Below are positions 35,127-43,964 of a stretch of DNA of 64,000 nt, in pieces. This DNA is from Amycolatopsis sp. NBC_01480 (GTDB lineage: Bacteria > Actinomycetota > Actinomycetes > Mycobacteriales > Pseudonocardiaceae). The stretch lies in the NCBI RefSeq assembly GCF_036227205.1, contig NZ_CP109442.1:4092001-4156000 (forward strand), read 5' to 3'. A model generated the notes under the pieces. It was not told the DNA's origin and made no database searches. It was given only the letters and a program-made list of their open reading frames with translations. Numbering within the stretch: position 1 is the first letter of the stretch; the number at the start of each line of letters is the position of its first letter. Position numbers and translations under genes: made by a program.

Positions 35127-36067
35127 GGGAGCAGGACGACCTTGCCGTGGGGGTGGCCGGAAACGCTGAGTTCCACGGCGTCGCGCCATTCGGCCAGCGG
35201 GTAGGCGCGCGCGATCGGGATGCGGAACGCGCCTTCGGCCGCGAGGGCGGCGTACTGGGGCAGGAAGGTCGACGCCGGCACCGGTGCGGTGGCGTGGTCG
35301 AGGTTGACGCGCGCGCCCAGCCGTCGCGCCTCCTCGTGGTTGCTGATCGTCATGACCCGGCTCGGCTCCTCGACGACGGTGATCAGCTCGGCGATCGAGC
35401 CGGGCCGCGGCGGCGGGGCGTCGAAGACGAGGTCAACCGGCCCGCCGGCGAGTTCGCGTACTCGGTCGGCCAGACCGTCGCCGTAGGAGGTGACCTGGGC
35501 GCCCAGCTTCGTGAGCTCGTCGGCGAAGGTGGGGCCGGCCGTGGCGATGACCCGGGCGCCGCGGCGCAGGGCGATCTGGACGGCGGCGAACCCGACCATC
35601 GCGCCCGCCCCGTTGACCAGCAGCGTGTTCCCGGCTTCGAGGCCCAACGCGTCGAGCGTCCAGTTCGCGGTCTGCACGGCCATCGGCAGCACGGCCGCCT
35701 CGACCGGGTCCAGTCCCTCGGGCACCGGGTACCAGCTGGTGAGGATCGCGAACTTGGCGGCGCCCGCGCTCGGCTGGCCGATGAAGTCCGCCGTCCCGAA
35801 GACCCGGTCCCCGACGGCGACGTCCTCGACCCCGCCGCCTACGGCGTCGACCGTGCCCGCGACGTCGTAGCCGATGCCGCGCGGCAGGTTCCCGGCCATG
35901 AACCCGCGGCAGAGCTCCCAGTCGGCCGGGTTGAGCCCGGCGGCGGTCACCCGCACCCGGATCCGGCCTTCCGCGGGGTCGGCCACTTCGGCGCGCTCCT
36001 CACGCAGTACGGCCGAGGGCTCGCCGTACCCGTGGAACCGGACGGCGGTGGCGGTGATGGGGCTCAT
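35123..36067 (-). CDS. MDR-family NADP-dependent quinone oxidoreductase-like protein
   Basis: 314 residues, zinc-free medium-chain dehydrogenase. It has a GroES-like half (RFHGYGEPSAVLREE, AAGLNPADWELCRG, IGYDVAGTVDAVG) and a Rossmann half (LLVNGAGAMVGFAAVQIALRRGARVIATA). No structural or catalytic zinc Cys cluster is present. ATG 36067 was preferred because the upstream gap holds a tandem operator just ahead of it. The substrate is unknown; the operator suggests induction by small electrophiles or a drug. Confidence 0.88.
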   Translation of the reverse strand: MSPITATAVRFHGYGEPSAVLREERAEVADPAEGRIRVRVTAAGLNPADWELCRGFMAGNLPRGIGYDVAGTVDAVGGGVEDVAVGDRVFGTADFIGQPSAGAAKFAILTSWYPVPEGLDPVEAAVLPMAVQTANWTLDALGLEAGNTLLVNGAGAMVGFAAVQIALRRGARVIATAGPTFADELTKLGAQVTSYGDGLADRVRELAGGPVDLVFDAPPPRPGSIAELITVVEEPSRVMTISNHEEARRLGARVNLDHATAPVPASTFLPQYAALAAEGAFRIPIARAYPLAEWRDAVELSVSGHPHGKVVLLP

Positions 36068-36083
36068 GGGTTCTCCCTTTGCG

Positions 36084-36126
36084 TAGTGACAGTTACTGAC
36101 TCTACCACGTAGTGACAGTAACTGTC
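36084..36126. promoter_or_regulatory. Tandem operator upstream of the quinone oxidoreductase
   Basis: TAGTGACAGTTACTG at 36084 and TAGTGACAGTAACTG at 36110 are direct repeats 26 bp apart. The second holds a perfect palindrome GACAGT-A-ACTGTC (36114-36126). This style is common for HxlR or MarR regulators acting on such oxidoreductases; no regulator gene is adjacent, so the regulator must lie elsewhere. Confidence 0.65.
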
Positions 36127-36187
36127 GTAACGCTTCCGGGGGCTGGTTGTGGCGCGAAGGCCGGCCGGCGCGTGGGATTCTGGGCCC

Positions 36188-36769
36188 ATGACGCGTGAAG
36201 TGCACCTGAGCGGTGAGGCCGAGGCCGACAAGCTGCTGAGCGAGGACCCGGTGGCGCTGCTCGTCGGGATGCTGCTGGACCAGCAGATCCCGATGGAGGT
36301 CGCGTTCATCGGGCCGCGCAAGATCGCGGACCGGATGGACGGGTTCGACGTGCGGAAGATCGCCGAGGCAGATCCCGAGCAGTTCGTCGAGCTGTGCGTC
36401 ACGCCGCCCGCGATCCACCGTTACGGCGGCTCGATGGGGCGCCGCGTGCAGGCCCTGTGCCAGTTCATCATGGAGAACTACGACGGCGACGCCGAGGCGA
36501 TCTGGACGTCCGGCCGGCCCAAGCCGGACGGCCCGGAGGTGCTCAAGCGGCTCAAGGCCCTGCCCGGTTACGGCGAGCAGAAGGCCAAGATCTTCCTTGC
36601 GCTGCTGGGGAAGCAGTACGGCGTGCAGCCGAAGGGCTGGCGCGCCGCCGCCGGCGCGTACGGCGACCGCGGCTCACGTCGTTCGATCGCCGACGTGATC
36701 AACCCCAAGACCCTGGCGGAGGTCCGCGCGTTCAAGAAGGCCGCGAAGGCCGCCGCCAAGGAAGGCTGA
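36188..36769 (+). CDS. HhH-GPD base-excision DNA repair protein
   Basis: 193 residues. Endonuclease III/AlkA superfamily fold: early helix LLVGMLLDQQIPMEVAF, the helix-hairpin-helix LKALPGYGEQKAKIFLALLG and an Asp further on (GAYGDRG) in the position of the GPD acid. There is no iron-sulfur Cys cluster. The lesion specificity is unknown. It faces the AraC gene, whose stop is 10 bp away. Confidence 0.88.
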   Translation: MTREVHLSGEAEADKLLSEDPVALLVGMLLDQQIPMEVAFIGPRKIADRMDGFDVRKIAEADPEQFVELCVTPPAIHRYGGSMGRRVQALCQFIMENYDGDAEAIWTSGRPKPDGPEVLKRLKALPGYGEQKAKIFLALLGKQYGVQPKGWRAAAGAYGDRGSRRSIADVINPKTLAEVRAFKKAAKAAAKEG

Positions 36770-36778
36770 ACCGGGTTT

Positions 36779-37546
36779 TCAGCGCCGGGCGAAGCGGCCG
36801 GGCGTGGTGCCCAGGTAGCGCTTGAAGTGCCGCGTCAGGTGGGCCTGGTCGGTGAAGCCGGCAGCGGCCGCGACGTCCGCGGGCGGGGTGCCGTCCAGCA
36901 GCAGCCGCCGGGCGCGGTCGACGCGACGGCCGGTGACGTACCGGTGCGGTGGCAGCCCGAACCGTCGCCCGAAGGACCGCACGAGGTGCACCGGGTGCGC
37001 GCCGAGGGTGTCGGCGGCTTCGGCGAGGGTCAATGCTTCGGGCAGGCGATCGTCGAGCAGATCGCGCAGGTTTTCGGCCAGGCCTTTGGGCGCGTTGACG
37101 GGTTCTGGCGCGCCGAGGTGCGCGCGAAGGCGTTCGGCGACAAGGACAAGACGGCTCTCCGCCTCGAGCGGCTCGGGGTTCGCGAGCGTCTCGTGCAGCT
37201 GGTGGACGCGGGTGCGCAACAGCCCGTCCGCGAGGCTCGGCCGGTCGACGGCGGCGCCGATCAGGTCCTCGCCGAGCACGTCGGCGTCGAGGTAGAGCAC
37301 GCGTTTCCGGAAGCCGTGGCTGGTGGCCGCGCGCCCGTCGTGGGCGACGTTCGGGGGCAGCAGCGTGACGGCGGCGCCGAGCGCGCCGTGGTGGTGACGG
37401 TCGAGGTCGTAACGGATGGCGCCGTCGTCGACGATCAGCAGCGTCCAGGTGTCGTGGGTGTGCACGGGGTAGGCGTGGTCGACGAAGCGGGCGTGGAACA
37501 CCTCGGCGATGCCGGGCACCTGCGGGCGCCACGCCGAGACGGTCAT
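36779..37546 (-). CDS. AraC-family regulator with cupin-type sensor
   Basis: 255 residues from ATG 37546 (an ATG five codons earlier is also open). The N-terminal AraC_binding/cupin half has HARFVDHAYPVHTHDTW and GAAVTLLPPNVAHDG; the C-terminal double HTH is LTLAEAADTLGAHPVHLVRSFGRRFG and PPADVAAAAGFTDQAHLTRHFKRYLG. Divergent from the DUF2000 gene with 50 bp between, so the two are probably linked in regulation. Confidence 0.9.
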   Translation of the reverse strand: MTVSAWRPQVPGIAEVFHARFVDHAYPVHTHDTWTLLIVDDGAIRYDLDRHHHGALGAAVTLLPPNVAHDGRAATSHGFRKRVLYLDADVLGEDLIGAAVDRPSLADGLLRTRVHQLHETLANPEPLEAESRLVLVAERLRAHLGAPEPVNAPKGLAENLRDLLDDRLPEALTLAEAADTLGAHPVHLVRSFGRRFGLPPHRYVTGRRVDRARRLLLDGTPPADVAAAAGFTDQAHLTRHFKRYLGTTPGRFARR

Positions 37547-37596
37547 GTTCAGAACGTACAAGACCGCCGCGCCCCCACCAGGCGACGCTGACCGCC

Positions 37597-38010
37597 ATGA
37601 CCCGATTCGACACGAAGATCGCCGTGCTGCTCCGGGACGACCTCGCCTCGTGGCAGCGCCTGAACGTCACCGCGTTCCTGGTGAGCGGAATCGCCCACGC
37701 GACGCCCGAACTCCTCGGCGAGCCCTACTCCGACGCCGACGGCACCGAGTACCTGCCGATGTTCGGCCAGCCGGTGCTGGTTTTCTCCGGCACCGCCGAA
37801 ACCCTTACGACGGCCCATCGCCGGGCCCTGGACCGCGGCCTGCGCATCCCGATCTTCACCGAGGAGCTCTTCCAGACGGGCAACGACGCCGACAACCGGG
37901 CTGCCGTCCGCGCGGTGCCTCGGGAGAAGCTCGCGCTGGCGGGATTGGCTGTCCACGGGCCGAAAAACGCGGTGGACAAGATCCTCAAGGGCGCGGAACT
38001 CCACCGCTGA
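37597..38010 (+). CDS. DUF2000-family protein
   Basis: 137 residues: MTRFDTKIAVLLRDDLASWQ, a LNVTAFLVSGIA strand, GQPVLVFSG and a C-terminal VHGPKNAVDKILKG. DUF2000 proteins have a peptidyl-tRNA-hydrolase-2-like fold but no proven role. It is divergent from AraC, which commonly controls it in related genomes. Confidence 0.85.
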   Translation: MTRFDTKIAVLLRDDLASWQRLNVTAFLVSGIAHATPELLGEPYSDADGTEYLPMFGQPVLVFSGTAETLTTAHRRALDRGLRIPIFTEELFQTGNDADNRAAVRAVPREKLALAGLAVHGPKNAVDKILKGAELHR

Positions 38011-38821
38011 GTTGCGCCGAATGGCGCCTTCCCCGGTGACCCGCTGCGCTGCGAGGATCACTGCGGGTGCTCCTGCTGCGCTGACGGCCCGCAGCTGCCG
38101 CGGCTGCCCGCTGAACGCCGCGCTTGCGCGGCCTGCTGACGATGACGGTTGTGGCAGGCCGCCGCTGAGCGCCACGGTTGCTGCGCCCTGTCGCCGCGCA
38201 CCACTGTCGCGGCGCCGGGCCACCGCGCGGTCTAGATCCCTCGCAGCCCAGACCCCCACCCAACCACGGGGGGTGCGCCCCGCTCCATTATATCGCCGCT
38301 GACCTGCGAAAACAGGGCTCGGTCGCGAGGTGGCCGTTCGCTGCGCGGGCACACCGCGTCGTGAGGTCGCGAATGGGACATTCGTGCAGCGGTTGAGAGA
38401 GGGACTCTCGCGCTGGGCTGCAGCGGTGTCTACGCCGACCTCACCATCAGCTGCCCGACGCGCCGACGACGGCACCGTCACCGACCTCGACGCCACCTTC
38501 AACCATCGCTGCGATGCGGCCGATGGTCCCGCCGCACACGGTGAGGTGCATTTCCACCGCTGAGCCGCCGCATGCACTGAGCGAGTCTGTCCGCCCGTGT
38601 CGCCGCTGAACTGTGGAAACGGGGTCGGCTGCGAGGCGGCCGCTCGCTGTGCGGGCGACGTGGCCGTTGGCGACGCGTCGGCGGCCGTGAGTGGACCGTT
38701 CGCGAAGTGATGCGATCGCGAAAGGTCCGCTCACCGCGTGGTCAGGTCGCGAACGGGACATTCGTGCAGGCAGTTGCGAGAGGGACTCTCCCGCCGCACC
38801 CCCGCGAAGCGCGCGTCCCGC
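38011..38821. repeat. 810-bp geneless region with two diverged copies of one segment
   Basis: No coding gene was accepted here. Two copies of a segment can be aligned: 38292-38412 and 38602-38792. Both start cgccgctga, contain gaggtggccgttcgctg/gaggcggccgctcgctg, and end ggacattcgtgcag followed by gagagggactctc. The second carries about 70 extra bases. Other patches are Gly/Ala-repeat-like (gctgccgcggctgcc). The words tcgcgaatgggacattcg and tcgcgaacgggacattcg are near palindromes of the kind found at 9672. Confidence 0.6.
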
Positions 38822-39421
38822 CTAAACCACCGCATGCACTACAAACACCGACCGCGTCCGCCCGCCCGCAGTACTGGTCACCGTGTCGGCAGTCGCCTCG
38901 CGGAAGCCTGCCGACGTCGCCAGCGCCGCGGCCTCGCTCAGGTCGCCCGGCATCTGCAGGTCGGCCGCCACCACCGAAGCGAACGAGTCCGAGGTCTGGA
39001 ACCGGTGGACCGAAGGCACGCTGAACGCCACCTGCCCACCCGGCCGCAGCACGCGCCGCCAGTCGGCCAGGGCTGCGGGGCCCAGGAAGTGCAGGGCGGA
39101 GGCACAGACGACGGCGTCGGCCGAGTCGTCCTCCAGCGGTAGCGGCACGCCGGGGGCGACCTGCCATGAGATCCGGCCGTCCGGGTCCAGCGAAGGGGCC
39201 TTCGCGGCGGCCAGCTCGATCATCGCCGGCGAGATGTCCACCGCGAGCACCGAACCGGGCGAAAGCCTCAGCGCCGCGAAGGCCGCCGCGCCCGTTCCGG
39301 TCGCCACGTCGACCAGCAGGGACGGTTCGGGAGCCAATCCGTTGACCAGGGTCTCGGCCACCAGCGGGTGGAAGGCGTCGTCGTCGTAACCGGGGGCCAG
39401 TGCGTCGAAGAGTTCACTCAC
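38822..39421 (-). CDS. Class I SAM-dependent methyltransferase
   Basis: 199 residues. UbiE/BioC-like pattern: LFDALAPGYDDDAFHPL, motif I LLVDVATGTGAAAFAAL, motif II VLAVDISPAMIELAAAK, ADAVVCASALHFLGP and LRPGGQVAFSVPS. Start is GTG 39421. No partner genes indicate a substrate. Confidence 0.88.
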   Translation of the reverse strand: MSELFDALAPGYDDDAFHPLVAETLVNGLAPEPSLLVDVATGTGAAAFAALRLSPGSVLAVDISPAMIELAAAKAPSLDPDGRISWQVAPGVPLPLEDDSADAVVCASALHFLGPAALADWRRVLRPGGQVAFSVPSVHRFQTSDSFASVVAADLQMPGDLSEAAALATSAGFREATADTVTSTAGGRTRSVFVVHAVV

Positions 39422-39453
39422 CGGCCCACCTTATTGACGCTGACCAGCGGTTT

Positions 39454-39816
39454 TCAGCTCAACGGCCGCCGGCCCGCGAAGCCGAGATCGGTGCGGTGGT
39501 ACCAGGACAGCTCGGGGTCGCCCTCGAGCCAGCACAGCAGCACGTCCACGCCGTCGAGCTCCGCGGGGAAGTCCACCAGCAGCGGTGCGAAACCCTTCAG
39601 CTCGGCGCCGGTGCGCTGGACCGTGGTCATCAGGTCGTCGAGACGGGCCTGCGCGGCCTTCCACTCGGGCAGGCCGCCGAGGTCGGTGTCCCGCCCGCCC
39701 GTCCGCAGCGACGCGGCCAGCTCCGCGGCGTCGGCGCGCACCCGCACCAGCTCGTCGAGCACGGGGCGCAGCCGGGCGAGTTCGGCGCGGGCGTCGGCCA
39801 CGGTGAACAGTCCCAT
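39454..39816 (-). CDS. DUF2203-family protein
   Basis: 120 residues. Start ATG 39816, matching MGLFTVADARAELARLRPVL at the family N-terminus. The first 75 residues are a long amphipathic helical pair; the C-terminus has the family signature GAELKGFAPLLVDFPAELDG and LLCWLEGDPELSWYHR. DUF2203 has no known role, though the WYHR end is strictly kept. It is followed 33 bp later by the methyltransferase gene. Confidence 0.88.
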   Translation of the reverse strand: MGLFTVADARAELARLRPVLDELVRVRADAAELAASLRTGGRDTDLGGLPEWKAAQARLDDLMTTVQRTGAELKGFAPLLVDFPAELDGVDVLLCWLEGDPELSWYHRTDLGFAGRRPLS

Positions 39817-39842
39817 GCGCGAAATGTTCCCACCGGGACCGG

Positions 39843-40316
39843 TCATCGGCGGCGCCGCACCAGCGTCGCCGCCAGCCCCGTGCCGACCAGCAGGAACCCG
39901 GCCGCGATCAGGGCGCCGGAGAACAGCCAGACGCTCGCGCCCGACATCAGGTCGAACGGCAGGGCGCGCAACACCCGCAGGTCCCATTCCGGCATCGCCA
40001 GCCCCACCACGCCGGGCAGCACGCCCCACACCAGCCCGCCGAGCAGCGGACCCGTCGACGACCACGCGCCGAGCGCGGCCACGACCAGCAGCAGGATCGC
40101 GCCGCCGGCCACCATCGCAATGGCCGGTGCGTCGCGATGCGTGACGACCATGGCCATCTCGTTCTGCTGCGTGCGGAGGCCGCCGTAGCTCAGCAGCCCG
40201 AGCGCGACGGGGGTCAGGACCAGGCCGAGGATGCCGCTCAGCAGGCGCGGCACGGCCCGGCTGCGTGGTTCTGCGACGGCCGGCTGATAGGCGGTGTAAG
40301 GCTCGGAGTACGACAT
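39843..40316 (-). CDS. Four-helix membrane protein of unknown function
   Basis: 157 residues with four hydrophobic segments (LLSGILGLVLTPVALGLLSYG, AIAMVAGGAILLLVVAALGAW, GGLVWGVLPGVVGLAM, VWLFSGALIAAGFLLVGTGLA) and a basic tail. The N-terminus is Tyr/Pro-rich. No family recognised. Probably transcribed with the DUF2203 gene, 27 bp downstream. Confidence 0.75.
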   Translation of the reverse strand: MSYSEPYTAYQPAVAEPRSRAVPRLLSGILGLVLTPVALGLLSYGGLRTQQNEMAMVVTHRDAPAIAMVAGGAILLLVVAALGAWSSTGPLLGGLVWGVLPGVVGLAMPEWDLRVLRALPFDLMSGASVWLFSGALIAAGFLLVGTGLAATLVRRRR

Positions 40317-40544
40317 GGCGTGACCTCCCGGGTGACTGAGTGCCCGAGGGGATGGTCTCCGAGATCACCCGGTTCCGCGATCCGCTGAAGCGGGGTAAAC
40401 CCGGTGATCGGTGGCATCGGCGCTTGTTGGAGACTTGACGCCTACCACTTCTGGAACCATCCAGCTCCGTCAAGCAGTACGCTTGTACCGCTACGACGAG
40501 TCGAAGAAGTATCGCGAAGATCCGCGGAAGGAGCACCGCTGCTC

Positions 40545-41768
40545 ATGGCCAAGATCAAGGTCCAGGGCACCGTCGTCGAGCTTGACGGCGACGAGATGAC
40601 CCGCATCATCTGGCAGTTCATCAAGGACAAGCTGATCCACCCGTACCTGGACGTCAACCTGGACTATTACGACCTGGGCATCGAGGAGCGGGACCGCACC
40701 GACGACCAGATCACGGTCGACGCGGCCAACGCCATCAAGCAGCACGGCGTCGGCGTCAAGTGCGCGACGATCACCCCGGACGAGGCCCGCGTCGAGGAGT
40801 TCGGCCTGAAGAAGATGTGGCGGAGCCCGAACGGGACCATCCGCAACATCCTCGGCGGCGTGGTCTTCCGCGAGCCGATCATCATGTCGAACGTCCCGCG
40901 GCTGGTGCCGGGCTGGACCAAGCCGATCATCATCGGCCGTCACGCCCACGGCGACCAGTACAAGGCCACCGACTTCAAGGTCCCCGGCCCGGGCACCGTC
41001 ACCATGACGTACACGCCTGACGATGGCTCCGCGCCGATGGAGTTCGAGGTCGCGAAGTACCCCGAGGGCGGCGGCGTCGCCATGGGTATGTACAACTACC
41101 GCCAGTCGATCGAGGACTTCGCGCGCGCGTCGCTGCAGTACGGCCTCGACCGCGGCTACCCGGTGTACCTCTCCACCAAGAACACGATCCTCAAGGCCTA
41201 CGACGGCATGTTCAAGGACGTGTTCCAGGAGATCTTCGAGGCCGAGTACAAGGCCGACTTCGACGCCAAGGGCCTGACCTACGAGCACCGGCTGATCGAC
41301 GACATGGTCGCCGCGGCGCTCAAGTGGGAGGGCGGCTACGTCTGGGCCACCAAGAACTACGACGGTGACGTCCAGTCCGACACGGTCGCGCAGGGCTTCG
41401 GCTCGCTCGGCCTGATGACGTCGGTGCTCCGCACGCCGGACGGCAAGACCGTGGAGGCCGAGGCCGCGCACGGCACGGTGACCCGGCACTACCGCCAGCA
41501 CCAGCAGGGCAAGCCGACCTCGACCAACCCGATCGCGTCGATCTACGCGTGGACCCGGGGCCTCGAGCACCGCGGCAAGCTGGACTCCAACTCGGAGCTG
41601 GTCGGCTTCGCGAACAAGCTGGAGCAGGTTGTCATCGACACCGTCGAGGGCGGCAAGATGACCAAGGACCTGGCGATGCTGATCGGCAAGGACCAGCCGT
41701 TCCAGACCACCGAGGAGTTCCTCGCGACGCTGGACGAGAACCTGGCCAAGAAGATCGCGCAGGGCTGA
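40545..41768 (+). CDS. icd: NADP-dependent isocitrate dehydrogenase (dimeric type)
   Basis: 407 residues; oxidative decarboxylation of isocitrate to 2-oxoglutarate in the TCA cycle. It is the subfamily II form shared with eukaryotes and mycobacterial Icd1: [79 protein letters not shown] and [18 protein letters not shown]. The AHGT-R loop supports NADP. Start ATG 40545 sits 12 bases after GGAAGGAG. TTGACG at 40435 may be a -35. A T-tailed terminator follows. Confidence 0.96.
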   Translation: MAKIKVQGTVVELDGDEMTRIIWQFIKDKLIHPYLDVNLDYYDLGIEERDRTDDQITVDAANAIKQHGVGVKCATITPDEARVEEFGLKKMWRSPNGTIRNILGGVVFREPIIMSNVPRLVPGWTKPIIIGRHAHGDQYKATDFKVPGPGTVTMTYTPDDGSAPMEFEVAKYPEGGGVAMGMYNYRQSIEDFARASLQYGLDRGYPVYLSTKNTILKAYDGMFKDVFQEIFEAEYKADFDAKGLTYEHRLIDDMVAAALKWEGGYVWATKNYDGDVQSDTVAQGFGSLGLMTSVLRTPDGKTVEAEAAHGTVTRHYRQHQQGKPTSTNPIASIYAWTRGLEHRGKLDSNSELVGFANKLEQVVIDTVEGGKMTKDLAMLIGKDQPFQTTEEFLATLDENLAKKIAQG

Positions 41769-41786
41769 TCTTCGGCGCTTTTCCGC

Positions 41787-41828
41787 AAGGGCACCTCGGA
41801 GGAGTCTTCCGAGGTGCCCTTGTTTTTT
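41787..41828. terminator. icd terminator
   Basis: 14-bp perfect arms (aagggcacctcgga and complement) with a 7-base loop and gtttttt after. One of the few strongly T-tailed hairpins here. Confidence 0.9.
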
Positions 41829-41957
41829 CACGCAGAGTGACGCCGCGGTGACGCGGTTGGCGCCTCCGGGTGGTCTGGGGTCCGAGCCCTGTCCGCCGTA
41901 CCCACTCACTGTCTACCCTGGTCCAGCACACTTTTTCGCGACGGAGGAGCGGCCGGC

Positions 41958-42266
41958 ATGCTGGGCTTGTCGAAGAAGACGCTGATCATCCTCGCTGCTA
42001 TCGCCGCCGTGGTGATCATCTACGTGCTGAACCAGAAGGGCCAAGCCGACGCCCAGGGCTCCACGACCGGGTGCAAAGTCTCGGTGACCGCCGACGTCCT
42101 CAACGCCCGCGAAACCCCGGACGGCAACGGCAAAGTCGTCGGCAAATACCTCAACGGCGCCGAATTCGACGCGCTGCCGGTGGTACAGAACGGTTTCCGC
42201 AAGGTCGCCGAGGGCAAATGGGTGGCGGGGGACTTTGTGAAGCCGTTGGCTGGGTCGAAGTGCTGA
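41958..42266 (+). CDS. Small membrane-anchored SH3b-domain protein
   Basis: 102 residues. The N-terminal helix (TLIILAAIAAVVIIYVL) anchors the chain; the rest is a bacterial SH3 (SH3b) domain: GCKVSVTADVLNARETPDGNGKVVG, LPVVQNGFRKVAEGKWVAGDFV. Such domains bind peptidoglycan or peptides outside the membrane. The two Cys (39 and 102) may pair. Start ATG 41958 follows GGAGG at 41944. It stands after the icd terminator, so it has its own transcript. Confidence 0.82.
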   Translation: MLGLSKKTLIILAAIAAVVIIYVLNQKGQADAQGSTTGCKVSVTADVLNARETPDGNGKVVGKYLNGAEFDALPVVQNGFRKVAEGKWVAGDFVKPLAGSKC

Positions 42267-42579
42267 CTGTGGCTGGATTTGCTCTGCTGACAGTGGTTTG
42301 TTCCCAGCCCTGACGGTGACTGCTTCCTGGTTCTGACGCCGGCCGGGTTGGCTCTGGCGACGGTGGCTGCTCTCGTGGCCTGACGATGACCGGTTCGTGG
42401 TGCTGACGGTGGTGTTGACGGCGGTCGGTTTCAGGGCAGGCCGCGGGGCTCATGGGTGGCTGGGTTCCTGGTGTCGACTGTGGCTGGTCCCGGTCCTGGC
42501 CGTGGTCGGTTTCCCAGCGCAAGCAGGTCGGGCCGCGGGTTTGCGGGTTTTGTCGGTGCCAGGTGGTAAACCTGGTGCA
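42267..42579. repeat. Degenerate repeat spacer after the SH3b gene
   Basis: 313 bp rich in ctgacggtggc/ctgacgatgacc-like words at irregular spacing (for example 42293, 42335, 42379, 42403). Several short ORFs are open but none has a start signal or family resemblance. No hairpin of note was seen. Confidence 0.5.
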
Positions 42580-43623
42580 TCACAGAGTGAGGGTCAGTCC
42601 CTCGTCCGCCACGAGCACGTCGCCGGCGAATTCCGCGCGTGCCTCGGCCACTGACACCGCCCGGTCCGTCCCGGGCCAGAAATGCGTGAGGAGAAGTGTG
42701 CTTACTTTCGCTTCGGCCGCTGTCCGCCCGGCCTCGGCCGCCGTCATCAACTGCCGTGGTTCGTCCGCGGGAGGCGCACCCTGGAGGGTCGCCTCACAGA
42801 TCAGCAGATCCGCATCCCGAGCCAGCTCGACCAGAAGCCGCGACGGTCCACAGTCGCCCGAATAGACCACATTCAGCCCCGGCGCGCTCAGCCGCACGCC
42901 GTGGTTCGGCACATGGTGGGGCAACAGAACGGAGGTGAGCCGAAACGGTCCGACGTCCCATCCCGAAGGGTGTCCTTGCGCTGCACCGAGTTCCAATGCT
43001 GCTCTGAGTCCTTGCGCTGGACCATGTTCGGGCGCTGCTCTGAGTCCTTGTGCCGCACCGTGTTCGGGCGCTGGGCTTGGTCTTTGTGCGGGATCGTGTT
43101 CGGGCGCTGCGCTGGGTTGCGCTGGATCGTGTTCTTGCTCTGGGAGCAGCTGCGGCTCCGAACGGAATTCGCGCGTCGCACCGTGCTCCACATCTGAGCC
43201 AGACCGCCCACCCGAGTCGAGGTCTCGCACGTCGAAGATCGTCGTGGGGTGGGGGCGGGGCTCTGTGGCTTCGAGTCGTCGGAGGGTTCCGGGGGTGCAG
43301 AACAGCGGCAACCGCGGTGGGTGCTCGGGGACTTGTGCACGGGGCGCGCTTTCGTCCGGACCGGGCGAGGCGGGCGGTGCCTGGACCGTGTAGTGCCAGG
43401 CGCGCCCGAGGGCGCTCAGGTCTGCCATGTGGTCGGGGTGTTCGTGGGTGATCACCACGGCGTCGACGTCCCGGGCGGTGGTGTGGGTCAGCAGTCGGCT
43501 CATGGTGCCGTAGCCGAGGTCGATGACCACATTAAAACCGTTGTGGGACAACAGGAAACCGGTGCAGGCGCGGTCTGGCTCAGGCCAGGCACCGCAGCTG
43601 CCCAGGACGGTGAGCCGGGTCAT
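42580..43623 (-). CDS. MBL-fold hydrolase with an inserted repeat block
   Basis: 347 residues, RNase Z/phnP-like metallo-beta-lactamase fold: MTRLTVLGSCGAWPEPDRAC, VVIDLGYGTMSRLL, zinc motif THEHPDHMADL, YSGDCGPSRLLVELA, and the last His in LLLTHFWPGTD. Between DVRDLDSGG and WDVGPFRLTSVLLPHHVPNHG (residues about 132-203) is an insert of 12-residue units (PEHGAAQGLRAA and variants, 36-bp DNA period). Family members lack it and are near 250-280 residues. The metal site is complete, so the enzyme may still work; the insert falls in a surface loop. Confidence 0.88.
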   Translation of the reverse strand: MTRLTVLGSCGAWPEPDRACTGFLLSHNGFNVVIDLGYGTMSRLLTHTTARDVDAVVITHEHPDHMADLSALGRAWHYTVQAPPASPGPDESAPRAQVPEHPPRLPLFCTPGTLRRLEATEPRPHPTTIFDVRDLDSGGRSGSDVEHGATREFRSEPQLLPEQEHDPAQPSAAPEHDPAQRPSPAPEHGAAQGLRAAPEHGPAQGLRAALELGAAQGHPSGWDVGPFRLTSVLLPHHVPNHGVRLSAPGLNVVYSGDCGPSRLLVELARDADLLICEATLQGAPPADEPRQLMTAAEAGRTAAEAKVSTLLLTHFWPGTDRAVSVAEARAEFAGDVLVADEGLTLTL

Positions 43624-43964
43624 GGGGGCAGTCTTGCAGAAGGTTTCGCAGAAGGCTCCCGGACGGTTTGGCACAAGGACGCGGGGAGGGGCTGGCAGAA
43701 GGTTTCGGAGAAGTGCCGGCGGAAGGCTGCGCGCAGAACGTTTCGCAGGAGGCCTGCCGGAAGGTTGCGCGCGGAAGGTTCGCAGAAGGGCTGCCGGAAG
43801 GTTGCGCGCGGAAGGCGTGGCACACGGTTGCGCGGAAGGGCTGGCCGTAGGTCGTGCGGAAGGGCTGGCGGAAGGTTCCGCGTCGGTCGTGCGGAGGGGC
43901 TGGCAGAAGGTCTCGCGGAAGGTCTCGCCGGGGATTGTCGGACCCGGGAGGTAGCGTTCGCGGG
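43624..43964. repeat. Repeat-filled divergent gap between MBL and xth genes
   Basis: 341 bp. From 43650 the DNA is made of gctggcagaagg/gctgccggaaggttgcgcg-type words, including two close copies of ccggaaggttgcgcgcggaag near 43757 and 43794. In one frame it reads SARPSARPSASPSARP, in others GLAEGLAEG, with a 12-bp base period. No gene accepted; promoters of both flanking genes must lie in or at the edges. Confidence 0.6.

Noticed and set aside
38011..38821. Short open frames in the 810-bp gap
   Set aside because: No ribosome site or family resemblance, and frames follow the duplicated non-coding segment.
43624..43964. CRISPR-like look of regularly repeated words
   Set aside because: Units of about 12 bp are contiguous and degenerate, without unique spacers, and no cas gene is nearby.
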